The notes under the pieces: model-generated
What the model was told of the DNA's origin: nothing
Databases searched by the model: none
What the model saw: the letters and a program-made list of their open reading frames with translations, nothing else
Source: Brevibacillus brevis
GTDB lineage: Bacteria > Bacillota > Bacilli > Brevibacillales > Brevibacillaceae
Length of the DNA stretch: 64,000 nt
Assembly (NCBI RefSeq): GCF_001039275.2
Contig: NZ_CP030117.1
Span: 4,216,001-4,280,000, forward strand
Direction: 5' to 3'
Part shown: positions 49,021 to 56,699 of the stretch, piece after piece
Position numbering within the stretch: the stretch's first letter is position 1
Layout of the letters: every line of letters starts with the position of its first letter
Made by a program: the position numbers and the translations under genes

Positions 49021-49554
49021 TTGAAATGGTATGCCATCTTTGTAGATTCTGGTAAAGAAGAAGTCGTTCAAAAGTACCTCAAACTCTATTTTAATGAAGA
49101 GTCTTTAAAATCCCTTGTGCCGAAGAGATTGGTTCCTGAGAAAAAATCAGGCATTGTGTATAATGTCCTGAAGAATATTTTTCCTGGATATGTACTTATT
49201 AAAACTGAAATGACTAACGATACGTTCCATAAAATTAAAAAAATTCCTATAAGTTTTCGTTTGGTCAATAACCGTAGTTACTATTCGCAAGATGAGGGCG
49301 TTTATTATTCGAGCATTGACGAAAAAGAAATCATCCCGATACTCCAACTCATGGGCAACGGTGAGGTTGTCGATTATTCAAAAGTATATCTGGAAAATTC
49401 AAAGGTGATCGTAGAATCTGGTCCCCTAAAAGGACTGGAAGGCATTATCAAAAAAGTGGACAAGCACAAAAAGAGGGCTAAAATATTTCTATCCTTTATG
49501 GGAGTAGAGAAGACAATTGATGTGGGAATTGAAATCCTCTCAAAACCTTCGTAA
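49021..49554 (+). CDS. loaP: LoaP-type NusG paralogue (antitermination factor)
   Basis: A 177-residue NusG-like protein. The NGN domain opens with LKWYAIFVDSGKEEVVQKYL and has FPGYVLIKTEMTNDTFHKIKKIP. The KOW domain contains VIVESGPLKGLEGIIKKVDKHKKRAKI. LoaP proteins promote read-through of terminators in long polyketide operons such as difficidin and macrolactin. The TTG start at 49021 follows AAAGGA and gives the usual N-terminus; ATG 49003 would add six residues. A TATAAT -10 lies at 48944-48949. No long target operon follows. Confidence 0.88.
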   Translation: MKWYAIFVDSGKEEVVQKYLKLYFNEESLKSLVPKRLVPEKKSGIVYNVLKNIFPGYVLIKTEMTNDTFHKIKKIPISFRLVNNRSYYSQDEGVYYSSIDEKEIIPILQLMGNGEVVDYSKVYLENSKVIVESGPLKGLEGIIKKVDKHKKRAKIFLSFMGVEKTIDVGIEILSKPS

Positions 49555-49669
49555 ATGGGGAGCGTCGTGTACGCGCCCCCTTTTTATTTTCTTCATACAA
49601 GCACGCATTCCATCGTAAAATCATAGGCTCATGGTAAGTAACATTCGAATAGGAAAGGAATTTGTCTAC

Positions 49670-50500
49670 ATGGTTTTCTCGGACGAAGACAACATGTTTA
49701 CTAGTCAGGCTGCCATTTTCCTTGCGGCCATGAGCTATCAGACTTATCTATTATATTTTAATGAGGAGCTTATCTTACCCAAAGGCTTTCAACTCCGATA
49801 CACGATTCGAGCTTCAGCTGACGTAGAGAATCCAACTGAACATATCTATGGTTTTGTGGCAGAATCAAAAGATGAAATCATCATTGCCTTCAGAGGGTAC
49901 GCAGCCTATCCGGCAGACCTTTTGGCAGCCTATGACATCTTACAAATTCCCTATCCTTTTGTTACAGAGGCAGGGAAAACCTCACGTGGATTTACATGCC
50001 TGTATCAGTCAACACGAGATCGATTATTCAGAAAAATAAATCAGTTTTCCGCATCAAAAAAGCTGTTTATTACTGGCCACAACTACGGTGGCGCACTGGC
50101 TGTACTGGCAGCTTTAGATATTGCGGTAAACACGCAGTTTAGACACCCAATCGTTTATACCTATGGCAGTCCGCGTATTGGTGACCCCCACTTCGCTTCT
50201 CGCTTCAATAAAGTCGTTCCAAATAGCCTGCGCATTGTCAATGTTCACGACTCTTTCCCTACCTTCCCCGATCAAAAGTATCCGCCTCCTTTTACCCAGG
50301 AAGGCATCTACTATCAACATGTAAAAAACAAGTTTCCTCTCTCGTTTCAACTGAATAATACGCCTCGCAACGATAGTATCGCCTGCTATTTCCAAAGCCT
50401 CACTCAGTTTGACCCTGATTACGCCCAAACGCTCTGTGTGGAAAATCCGGGGTTTTGTCCCGATACCGATACGTGTATTCCGTTTCAAGGCAAATGCTAG
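49670..50500 (+). CDS. Lipase-family (class 3) protein with Ser-to-Asn active-site change
   Basis: A 276-residue alpha/beta-hydrolase of the fungal-type lipase (class 3) family, paralogous to the next gene over its whole length. The oxyanion segment IIAFRGY is present, but the nucleophile elbow is GHNYGG (Asn138) instead of GHSLGG. It should therefore lack normal serine-hydrolase activity. Later landmarks YTYGSPRIGDP, VNVHDSFPTFP and the cysteine-rich tail FCPDTDTCIPF are kept. ATG 49670 aligns with the paralogue start; the frame is open to 49631. It may be a binding or regulatory pseudoenzyme. Confidence 0.85.
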   Translation: MVFSDEDNMFTSQAAIFLAAMSYQTYLLYFNEELILPKGFQLRYTIRASADVENPTEHIYGFVAESKDEIIIAFRGYAAYPADLLAAYDILQIPYPFVTEAGKTSRGFTCLYQSTRDRLFRKINQFSASKKLFITGHNYGGALAVLAALDIAVNTQFRHPIVYTYGSPRIGDPHFASRFNKVVPNSLRIVNVHDSFPTFPDQKYPPPFTQEGIYYQHVKNKFPLSFQLNNTPRNDSIACYFQSLTQFDPDYAQTLCVENPGFCPDTDTCIPFQGKC

Positions 50501-50538
50501 CTTTTACAGCCTTGAAACCGAGAAAGGGAGACACATGA

Positions 50539-51357
50539 ATGATCGATCGTATTTATAACAGTGAAGATGCGATTTTACTTGCGGCCATGGTCCATCAGGC
50601 CTATCAGCTTTTTGAAACAGATTCACTTGTCTTGCCACAAGGGTATCGTCAACGCTCGGCGATTCGAGCATTGGCTGGTGTTGAGACGCCGGAGCCCGAG
50701 GTATTTGGTTTTGTAGCCGAGTCACCCGACAGTATCGTTGTTGCTTTTCGGGGAACACGCACGTTTAACGACAATGAGTCAGATCAAGATTTGTATCAAG
50801 TCCCCTATCGATTTGTCAGAAAGGCAGGAAAAACCCACCGTGGGTTTACTTGCATTTACCAATCCGCGCGAGATGAATTGATTCGGGAGCTGAGCAAGCT
50901 CCCTAGATCGAAAAGACTATTTGTTGCGGGGCACAGTTTAGGGGGAGGCTTGGCCGCACTTGCCGGTTTGGATATTGCCGTGAATACGAAGTTTCCGCGA
51001 CCTTTTGTGTATACGTATGGGAGCCCACGTGTCGGAGATCCTGTCTTTGCTTCGCGGTTTAATGAGACTGTAAAGAACAGTGTTCGGATCGTGAATGTTC
51101 ATGATATTATTCCGACGTTGCCGTCCAAAGCGTATCCCCCTCCGTTTACGAAGAAAGGATTGTACTACCAGCATGTCGATCGGAAGCATTTGTTGGATTT
51201 TCAGTTGAATAGCTTAGCTGTAAGGAATCATGAAATTGTTTGTTATTTTACGTTTCTGGCGCAGGAGGAGCCTGGGTTTACGGAGAGGTTGTGTACGGAG
51301 AATGAGGGGTTTTGTCCGGATACAGGGATGTGTGTGCCGTTTTTAGGGGGATGTTGA
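50539..51357 (+). CDS. Lipase-family (class 3) protein
   Basis: A 272-residue lipase-like alpha/beta-hydrolase. It has the intact elbow VAGHSLGGGLA (Ser133), the oxyanion segment VVAFRGT, YTYGSPRVGDP, and VNVHDIIPTLP with the likely catalytic Asp. It has the same short cysteine-rich C-terminus (GFCPDTGMCVPF) as its upstream copy 38 bases away. No signal peptide is seen. The two genes are a tandem duplication in one transcript. The start follows GGGAGA. Confidence 0.9.
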   Translation: MIDRIYNSEDAILLAAMVHQAYQLFETDSLVLPQGYRQRSAIRALAGVETPEPEVFGFVAESPDSIVVAFRGTRTFNDNESDQDLYQVPYRFVRKAGKTHRGFTCIYQSARDELIRELSKLPRSKRLFVAGHSLGGGLAALAGLDIAVNTKFPRPFVYTYGSPRVGDPVFASRFNETVKNSVRIVNVHDIIPTLPSKAYPPPFTKKGLYYQHVDRKHLLDFQLNSLAVRNHEIVCYFTFLAQEEPGFTERLCTENEGFCPDTGMCVPFLGGC

Positions 51358-51517
51358 TTCCATTGAATCACTCTCTTTTTTTATGCCCTCTTTATCACGG
51401 CGTGAGAGGTAATCTACAAAAAACTTATTGATAATAGTTATCAACAGGATTATAATGGTTATAATTTCCAAATATTTACTTTCGCTCGTGATTGAGAAAA
51501 AAGGAGGCATTACCATA

Positions 51518-51931
51518 ATGAAAAAAGCCATTTTAGCAGCGACGTTAGGAATTGCACTACTTTCGGGTGGATCTTTACCAGGATTGGAAGTCTCAAAAGC
51601 TAGCGCAGCAGCTACAGCTTTAGACATGCAAGAGGTTACGAAATACTATTCTCTGAGTTCATACGAAGTGACGCAAAAAGAATCTTTTTCGCTTAAAAAG
51701 GGAGAAGAACTGACGATATTTGTAAACAATTCAGGATTCCCGATCTCTTATACAGTCTTTGATGCAGATAATCAAGTGATTGGTACATACCAAGCTAATT
51801 CACCTTACGGACGGGTCTTTCAAGCAGATAAAGATGGCAATATTTCTGTACAATTTCAAGCTGGAGCGAATTCTTCCTATATGAAAAAAATGAATTTTAC
51901 AGCTAAATTCGCTATTTCCAAGTTTTATTAA
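51518..51931 (+). CDS. Secreted protein of unknown function
   Basis: A 137-residue exported protein. A signal peptide (KKAILAATLGIALLSGGS) is followed by a cleavage site near KASAAAT (about residue 30). The mature part is a small beta-rich domain with EELTIFVNNSGFPISYTVFD and NISVQFQAGANSS, resembling a carbohydrate-binding-like or pre-peptidase C-terminal sandwich, though I cannot name the family. The start follows AAAGGAGG. Confidence 0.75.
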   Translation: MKKAILAATLGIALLSGGSLPGLEVSKASAAATALDMQEVTKYYSLSSYEVTQKESFSLKKGEELTIFVNNSGFPISYTVFDADNQVIGTYQANSPYGRVFQADKDGNISVQFQAGANSSYMKKMNFTAKFAISKFY

Positions 51932-51941
51932 GCGTTAAGAG

Positions 51942-51991
51942 AAAGGGGCTGTTTCAAAAGTCGATTTTCCGACTAAACGACAGTCCCCTTT
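51942..51991 (+). terminator. Terminator after the secreted protein gene
   Basis: AAAGGGG-CTGT pairs with ACAG-TCCCCTTT around a loop that itself contains GTCG/CGAC. It lies right after the secreted protein stop. Confidence 0.6.
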
Positions 51992-52058
51992 GATTCATTA
52001 ACGATTCAATAAACAGTGTTGTGGACGCCAATGAACCAGGCGCAATAAAAAAAGAAAG

Positions 52059-52077
52059 CCCCTTGTCTACCAAGGGG
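52059..52077 (-). terminator. Terminator of the agr-like operon
   Basis: CCCCTTG pairs with CAAGGGG, followed by a long T-rich run on the minus strand, downstream of agrD. Confidence 0.75.
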
Positions 52078-52204
52078 AATAAAGTTATTGGTAACGATCT
52101 GAAAGAAGCAGTCTATAAGTACAAAACAATCATACGCGGATGTTCATAAAATTAAGATTTACAGAATCGCAATGGGGCAACCAATTTTCCCCTTTCCTTG
52201 CTCC

Positions 52205-52339
52205 TTATTTCTTTAATTCTTCTGGAATTTCAGGTTTCCCCACGAAACCAAAGGATGCGGTAGATACCGCCAGTACCGCAACAAATGAAGCAATTGCTGA
52301 AACATGCTTCGCTACGAACATCATCGCTTTATTTTTCAT
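52205..52339 (-). CDS. agrD: AgrD-like cyclic lactone autoinducer precursor, cysteine-free
   Basis: A 44-residue AgrD-type propeptide. An amphipathic, positively charged N-terminus (MKNKAMMFVAKHV) precedes a small hydrophobic part and then STASFGFVG followed by the acidic recognition tail KPEIPEELKK. Staphylococcal AgrD uses a cysteine to form a thiolactone ring; there is no cysteine here. The serine in SFGFV is the obvious ring former, which would give a five-residue lactone like that of S. intermedius. The start follows AAAGGAGG and overlaps the agrB stop by 11 bases. Confidence 0.85.
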   Translation of the reverse strand: MKNKAMMFVAKHVSAIASFVAVLAVSTASFGFVGKPEIPEELKK

Positions 52340-52865
52340 CTTTTCCACCTCCTTTCAGTGGAATGAGCGTCAGTGCTTGCACAAAAAAGGTCTTAACCAG
52401 TGTCTCGCTTTCTATGAAAAATAATAAACTGACGATGATAATGGAGATGATCTTGAGGAGCAAAGTCTGATTCTGTTTGAATAGTCGTGATTGCATTTCC
52501 ATTTCTTGCGGTGCAAAAAGTGCTACTAGGACTAATGTGATGATAATAATCGGGGTGACAAAATCATTAGGAAGGGTAATGAGAGGGATGAATACAGCTC
52601 CCGCTATACTTGTCATGGTGCAGTAGACGGACGATGAGTAGTGAAATCCTCCTGAAAATTGGCGTAGTACTAAAAATCCGGCCAATGTGAGTAATGTTCC
52701 TTGAAACGTCCCTATCATAAGTGAAATGGTAAGGCTAATTGTAATGATGAGCAGCATGTTGATGATAAGGATCAACCCAAACTTCATGGTGGGGACTGAC
52801 TTCGTTTCATGTGGATTGATCGACTTTAGTTGTATGGCTATTCTTTCAGCAAGAGTTTCAATCAT
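52329..52865 (-). CDS. agrB: AgrB-like autoinducer-processing membrane protease
   Basis: A 178-residue membrane protein with about five or six helices. The AgrB signature RQFSGGFHYSSSVYC holds the catalytic His75 and Cys82. AgrB cleaves the AgrD tail and catalyses ring closure and export. The start at 52865 is used because ATG 52874 abuts the AAGGG site. It overlaps the upstream membrane gene by 8 bases and agrD by 11, so the three are translationally coupled. Confidence 0.92.
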   Translation of the reverse strand: MIETLAERIAIQLKSINPHETKSVPTMKFGLILIINMLLIITISLTISLMIGTFQGTLLTLAGFLVLRQFSGGFHYSSSVYCTMTSIAGAVFIPLITLPNDFVTPIIIITLVLVALFAPQEMEMQSRLFKQNQTLLLKIISIIIVSLLFFIESETLVKTFFVQALTLIPLKGGGKDEK

Positions 52866-53514
52866 ATTCCCCATCCCTTTTTATAGCCAGCCATGCCAGT
52901 ATCGTGATTCCGATTGCCATCCCAAAGAAGATCCAGACTAAGGAAGCAATTCCATATGTGCTTGCTAATTTAAACAAGACCGTTATCAATACTCCTGTTA
53001 CAATGATCAGTGACAAAATCACCATGTTGATTCTATGGTAAATAAAGAAAGGCGCTCCATCTCTGACAAATGTAAATTGCAGTCTACATTTCCGAAGTCC
53101 ATAGCATAATGCAAAGGTAAGGAATGCGGAGATTGTCTGGAATATGAACCCTGTGTTGATGGTTCGATCCTCTAACGATTCAATCGTCTCTAAGGTTCCT
53201 ATGACGGTCAGGAAGAACACTTCCACCATCTGAATCCCCAAGTATATTCCAGCTGTTATAATAGTCATTAAGGCAGCATGTCCCCAATTAACGTTCCATA
53301 CCAGGATTAATGCCCCAAAGATGATGACGACTTGAGCTATGGTTGCATAGTCTCCATATGGCGTAAATTGTCGCAGCCCAAACGAGAAAAGCATTAATAC
53401 CAGACTCACAAAGAGAATCCGGTTGATATGCACCAAAAAGCCAAACCTAAATAGTGTAGTCATAAGAGCAAATATTGCGAGGTATTCCAACGTTGAAAAT
53501 AGGACAAACAGCAT
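52858..53514 (-). CDS. Seven-helix AgrC-sensor-like membrane protein without kinase
   Basis: A 218-residue integral membrane protein with about seven hydrophobic segments (near residues 4-25, 30-47, 57-76, 83-110, 124-143, 162-182 and 188-208). It has the size and layout of the N-terminal peptide-sensing part of AgrC kinases. The protein stops with KRDGEYD, where AgrC would continue into the helical linker and histidine-kinase domains. No kinase or response regulator is encoded nearby. It is the first gene of the operon ahead of agrB and agrD. It might be a stand-alone receptor, an immunity/antiporter-like factor or a truncated sensor. Confidence 0.7.
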   Translation of the reverse strand: MLFVLFSTLEYLAIFALMTTLFRFGFLVHINRILFVSLVLMLFSFGLRQFTPYGDYATIAQVVIIFGALILVWNVNWGHAALMTIITAGIYLGIQMVEVFFLTVIGTLETIESLEDRTINTGFIFQTISAFLTFALCYGLRKCRLQFTFVRDGAPFFIYHRINMVILSLIIVTGVLITVLFKLASTYGIASLVWIFFGMAIGITILAWLAIKRDGEYD

Positions 53515-53603
53515 GTAACTTTTTCACCTCAATTACTTATTGGGGGTTATATTCTACTAGAAACGACAGATCCCTTCTTTTATTTACCAGATTTGACAAT
53601 TTA

Positions 53604-53760
53604 GATACCATAGACATTCCGAAAATACGTTTCCAAGACCCACAACATTATCATGCAGCCCTTCTTCTTATTCAAGGTGTCAATCCTTAAGTAGTAAGTG
53701 AAAGATTAGGACATCCAACCATCCGATTGGCTCAATACTCTTACTCCTTCCAAATTCGTG
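53604..53760 (+). pseudogene. Tyrosine recombinase (integrase) C-terminal fragment
   Basis: The plus strand reads IRFQDPQHYHAALLLIQGVNP, a TAA, then VVSERLGHPTIRLAQYSYSF. This is the C-terminal catalytic part of a phage-type integrase (RHTHAS-like, then LGH). It has no start, an internal stop and a mutated HxxR box. Confidence 0.75.
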
Positions 53761-53775
53761 TACCTAAAACAAAAA

Positions 53776-53799
53776 CCGCCCGGTTATTTACCTGGGCGG
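53776..53799. terminator. GC-rich hairpin downstream of the immunity-like gene
   Basis: CCGCCCGG (53776-53783) pairs with CCTGGGCGG (53791-53799) with one bulge. On the minus strand a T5 run follows. It may end the toxin-immunity transcript. Confidence 0.6.
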
Positions 53800-53941
53800 C
53801 TTATTCATCGTGCGTACACTTAGGATAGAGCGGTTTTTGATTTATTTGCAAAAACCGTCAAAAGTGTCAGATTTGTAAACCCTTCGCGTTGAAAAGGTTA
53901 ATTTGGCATTGGGTAACCCCCACCAAAGCACAAGGACTCTA

Positions 53942-54193
53942 CTAAGACTCGAACGCTGTTCTTTCCGGAAAATTTCCGCCTTCTCTAATTAGACAAACTG
54001 CCAACCGCTGCGCCGCTCTGTCAAAATAAAACTTAGATGGAATACTTAGGTCGGGTATTCCTTCTAGCTCGGAAAATTTTCTGGTTAATTTGTTTAATTC
54101 AATTTTACCCATTATATTTTCATTTGGTCCAAATTTGTATACAACAGTTTCATCATTTTCAAATTCTTTTAGTAACAAAACATATGAAGCCAA
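53942..54193 (-). CDS. Probable immunity protein of the DUF4280 toxin
   Basis: An 83-residue small soluble protein that I do not recognise. It has a strand-helix pattern (SYVLLLKEFENDETVVYKFGPNE, then LNKLTRKFSELEG). The TTG start at 54193 follows GGAGGAG and lies 2 bases after the toxin stop. This tight coupling directly behind a polymorphic toxin gene is the usual place for its immunity partner, and the call rests on position alone. Confidence 0.6.
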   Translation of the reverse strand: MASYVLLLKEFENDETVVYKFGPNENIMGKIELNKLTRKFSELEGIPDLSIPSKFYFDRAAQRLAVCLIREGGNFPERTAFES

Positions 54194-54195
54194 TA

Positions 54196-55464
54196 TTACT
54201 CCTCCTCTGGTGGATACCATGGACGCCCAGAATCTACCGTTCTGTCGTGAGCAGTTCTGTAATCCGTCTTAAATATTCCTTCAAATTTAGATTCAAAAAT
54301 TTCATGATTCAATAAGTCGATGTCATTCGGTTTGTATGTCCCTTTTTGAAGCCTATCCCAAGCTTGAGCAATTTCATAATCAGCTTCAAAACGTCCTACA
54401 CCATGCTCCTTGATGTGTTCTTTGAAGAATACATGCTCTTTTATCCTTTGTACCCTATGTTCTACCATCCCAGTATTTTTTGCAATAGCCTGAACATCAA
54501 CATTTGACGTTCTAAAGGATTCGTACATTTCATCTGCTTTGTCTAAACGTCTTAGATATTCATCGACAGAGAGTTCTCTACCACCTGTCTGAACTTTCGC
54601 CGGCACCTTCTTTCCTTTTCTTGCAGCATCCACTATTTGTTTTATGTTTTTACTTCTTCCGAGCGTAAGTGCACTCAAGGCAAGTCCACCGATTGCAATT
54701 CCATCCGCGAGATTGATTTTATCATCCCGCAACGTATCCAAGTCTTCTTGCATTGGCTCTATATAGCCTTCCCTCACAAACACTCCAACACCCTTAGGTA
54801 AATCCTCTGCCGCCTTCTGTAAACCTTTTGGCAAATCATTTGCAGCTTTCTCCAAAGCCCCTGGCAGCTCACTTGCCGCTTTTTGCATCGCAGCAGGAAC
54901 GTCTCCCAGCATCGAGATTCCTTTGACGAAATTATCCCACATGCTTGGCTTTTCCTGCGGCTTTTCGCAAGCTGGTCCTTGTCCAACCCCAGCAGCAGAC
55001 GGCCCGCTGTCTGTTGACGACTGATTTCCTATCGTCACACCACCCAAATCCTGCCCGTCATCTTCAATCTTGATCTGCCCACAATAGAAACACATATTCG
55101 TTGATTTATTTAGCAATGCCGGATGGCCGCCGACCATTTTGTCCGCTTTCCCATCTATCCATGGCATTGTGGTCAAAGGGGTGCACGGCATTGGTCTAAG
55201 TACACCATTGTTGGCTGCCGTGGCAGAAGCGACTGTGGGATTTTGTAAGCTGTTGCACTTTCCAAAGGGCATGATATTTACGTTGGGAACAAAATCCATG
55301 ATGTTCATTTGCGGCTTTCCTTTTACAAAAACACCATGGCTGAACGGCATTTTCAACCGACTCTGTTTACTTCCGCTGCTGCAAGATAAAATGGCTCCCA
55401 CAACCACGTAGCTGTTGCGTTCAGCGCTTGACTGCTGGATATTGATACCTTCAATATTGGGCAT
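54196..55464 (-). CDS. Polymorphic toxin with N-terminal DUF4280 (PAAR-like) domain
   Basis: A 422-residue protein. Residues 15-125 are a DUF4280-type PAAR-like domain (VVVGAILSCSSGS, MPFSHGVFVKGKPQMNIMD, CNSLQNP, then MPCTPL and a C-rich end), which in Gram-positives tops secreted or injected effectors. A Ser/Pro linker and a helical repeat follow. The repeat carries several copies of ELPGALEKAANDLPKGLQKA-like units. The C-terminus (about residues 320-422) holds EHGVGRFEADYEIAQAWDRLQKG and LLNHEIFESK, resembling a phage- and toxin-associated domain with a His-Glu pair. The start follows AGGAGGAG. The toxic activity is unknown. Confidence 0.8.
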   Translation of the reverse strand: MPNIEGINIQQSSAERNSYVVVGAILSCSSGSKQSRLKMPFSHGVFVKGKPQMNIMDFVPNVNIMPFGKCNSLQNPTVASATAANNGVLRPMPCTPLTTMPWIDGKADKMVGGHPALLNKSTNMCFYCGQIKIEDDGQDLGGVTIGNQSSTDSGPSAAGVGQGPACEKPQEKPSMWDNFVKGISMLGDVPAAMQKAASELPGALEKAANDLPKGLQKAAEDLPKGVGVFVREGYIEPMQEDLDTLRDDKINLADGIAIGGLALSALTLGRSKNIKQIVDAARKGKKVPAKVQTGGRELSVDEYLRRLDKADEMYESFRTSNVDVQAIAKNTGMVEHRVQRIKEHVFFKEHIKEHGVGRFEADYEIAQAWDRLQKGTYKPNDIDLLNHEIFESKFEGIFKTDYRTAHDRTVDSGRPWYPPEEE

Positions 55465-55775
55465 ACAGTCTCCTCCTCTCTGTAAAGGTTTCCATACAGA
55501 TGGAAGATGCTCTTGTTGATCGATACGCCTGATATCCAATCTATATATAAAAAGGAAAAAATGCCCACGTTTTGATGTATCGGATATAGAAAGGTCACGA
55601 GCAATAGGTATAAAGTTACAAATACACCTCTGTGTTCGAAAAACCGCCTTATTCAGTGCGGGATCTGCCCCGCTCGACATACCTGCAACATGAATTACAA
55701 TAAACGAATATTGCCATGCGAGGACGGACCTCCATCTAGAGGAGATGGTACTAATACAAACTAGCAAGTAAACTC
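55465..55775. other. Intergenic region upstream of the toxin gene
   Basis: About 310 bases without a convincing gene. The minus-strand frame continuing upstream from the toxin is open to 55767 but has no binding site and no protein-like pattern, and the toxin has a good start of its own. Confidence 0.4.
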
Positions 55776-55815
55776 AAAAAGTCGATGAGGCATTATGAAC
55801 GCCCATCGACTTTTT
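55776..55815. terminator. Bidirectional hairpin between toxin region and orphan gene
   Basis: A 12-bp perfect stem (55776-55787 with 55804-55815) carries A5 and T7 at its ends. Confidence 0.8.
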
Positions 55816-55867
55816 TTGAATAAGATATTAAACTAAGAAAAATCAAGCGGTGATAATAGGGGGAAAT

Positions 55868-56110
55868 ATGGACTATACATATGAATCTTTACTGACCGAT
55901 TTAAAAATTGGACGTGAAATAGAGTTTGAATATAAAGCATCAAGATACTCCATTACTCGAACGAATGGATGTTGGAACTTTACCACATTCAATCAAGAAG
56001 ATTATCTACAGATAAAGAACCTTAATGATATCGGTTTAGTAAAAGTTGAGGATTGTTTACTAAAAGATCTATTTGATTTAGGAAAATATCAAGACTTAAC
56101 TATTTTTTAA
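55868..56110 (+). CDS. Small acidic protein, possibly an orphan immunity protein
   Basis: An 80-residue soluble protein rich in Tyr, Asp and Leu (YTYESLLTDLKIGREIEFEY, then KVEDCLLKDLFDLGKYQDL). I do not recognise it. It follows GGGGGGAAA and ends in its own terminator. Its size and place beside a toxin locus between integrase fragments recall orphan immunity genes, but there is no motif evidence. Confidence 0.55.
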   Translation: MDYTYESLLTDLKIGREIEFEYKASRYSITRTNGCWNFTTFNQEDYLQIKNLNDIGLVKVEDCLLKDLFDLGKYQDLTIF

Positions 56111-56135
56111 TGTAATTTATTGAATTTGTCTGCTC

Positions 56136-56159
56136 AACACCCGATTAATGGGTGTTTTT
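56136..56159 (+). terminator. Terminator after the orphan small gene
   Basis: AACACCC (56136-56142) pairs with GGGTGTT (56150-56156), followed by a T run. Confidence 0.8.
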
Positions 56160-56449
56160 TATTGAAGTTTATGCACATTCTTCTCATATCTAACAAGTAA
56201 CCCAGTAGACGCAACTATGCATACACATAAAGAAGTCCCTCTTTATTCATTGTCTACTATGTACGTCAAGCTATCTTGAACTATTTTATCTTAGGTGAAA
56301 AATATAAATAGTACTTGAACGATCCTTTTAATGCACATTGCACAGAGGATTGAGACTAAAAAAGCCCTCCCCCGTTGTAGTGCAGATCACTTTAAAGAAA
56401 GGCTATCATTTTACTGTGTTGTTTTTTACACATTTTGTTCCTTTTACGA

Positions 56450-56695
56450 ACTTCCTCATCTTATCACCAATGGGGACGATTTCTAACAAGACACAACATC
56501 TGTTTCCACTACCTGCTCCAAACCTTGGCTACGTTGTTTAATAAAGACGTTCATGCGAAGATCATTTCAGAACGGCTTGGACATGCAAATATCTTAACGA
56601 CAATGAACGTATATGGTCATGCACTACGCTCTGCTGATCAAGAAGCAACGAAGCATTTTGATTCTCTTTTTGATTCCCGAGTGAAACAAGGCTGA
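56450..56695 (+). pseudogene. Second tyrosine recombinase C-terminal fragment
   Basis: The frame ends in KDVHAKIISERLGHANILTT, MNVYGHALRSADQEATKHFD and a stop at 56693, the C-terminal end of a phage-type integrase including the LGH motif and the active-site Tyr in NVYGH. The sequence upstream is degraded (LATLFN in place of the usual SATLL). It is therefore a remnant, unrelated in detail to the fragment at 53604. Confidence 0.75.
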
Positions 56696-56699
56696 TTGA

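Noticed and set aside
55465-55767. In-frame N-terminal extension of the DUF4280 toxin
   Set aside because: It has no ribosome site and no domain pattern, while ATG 55464 has an ideal one.
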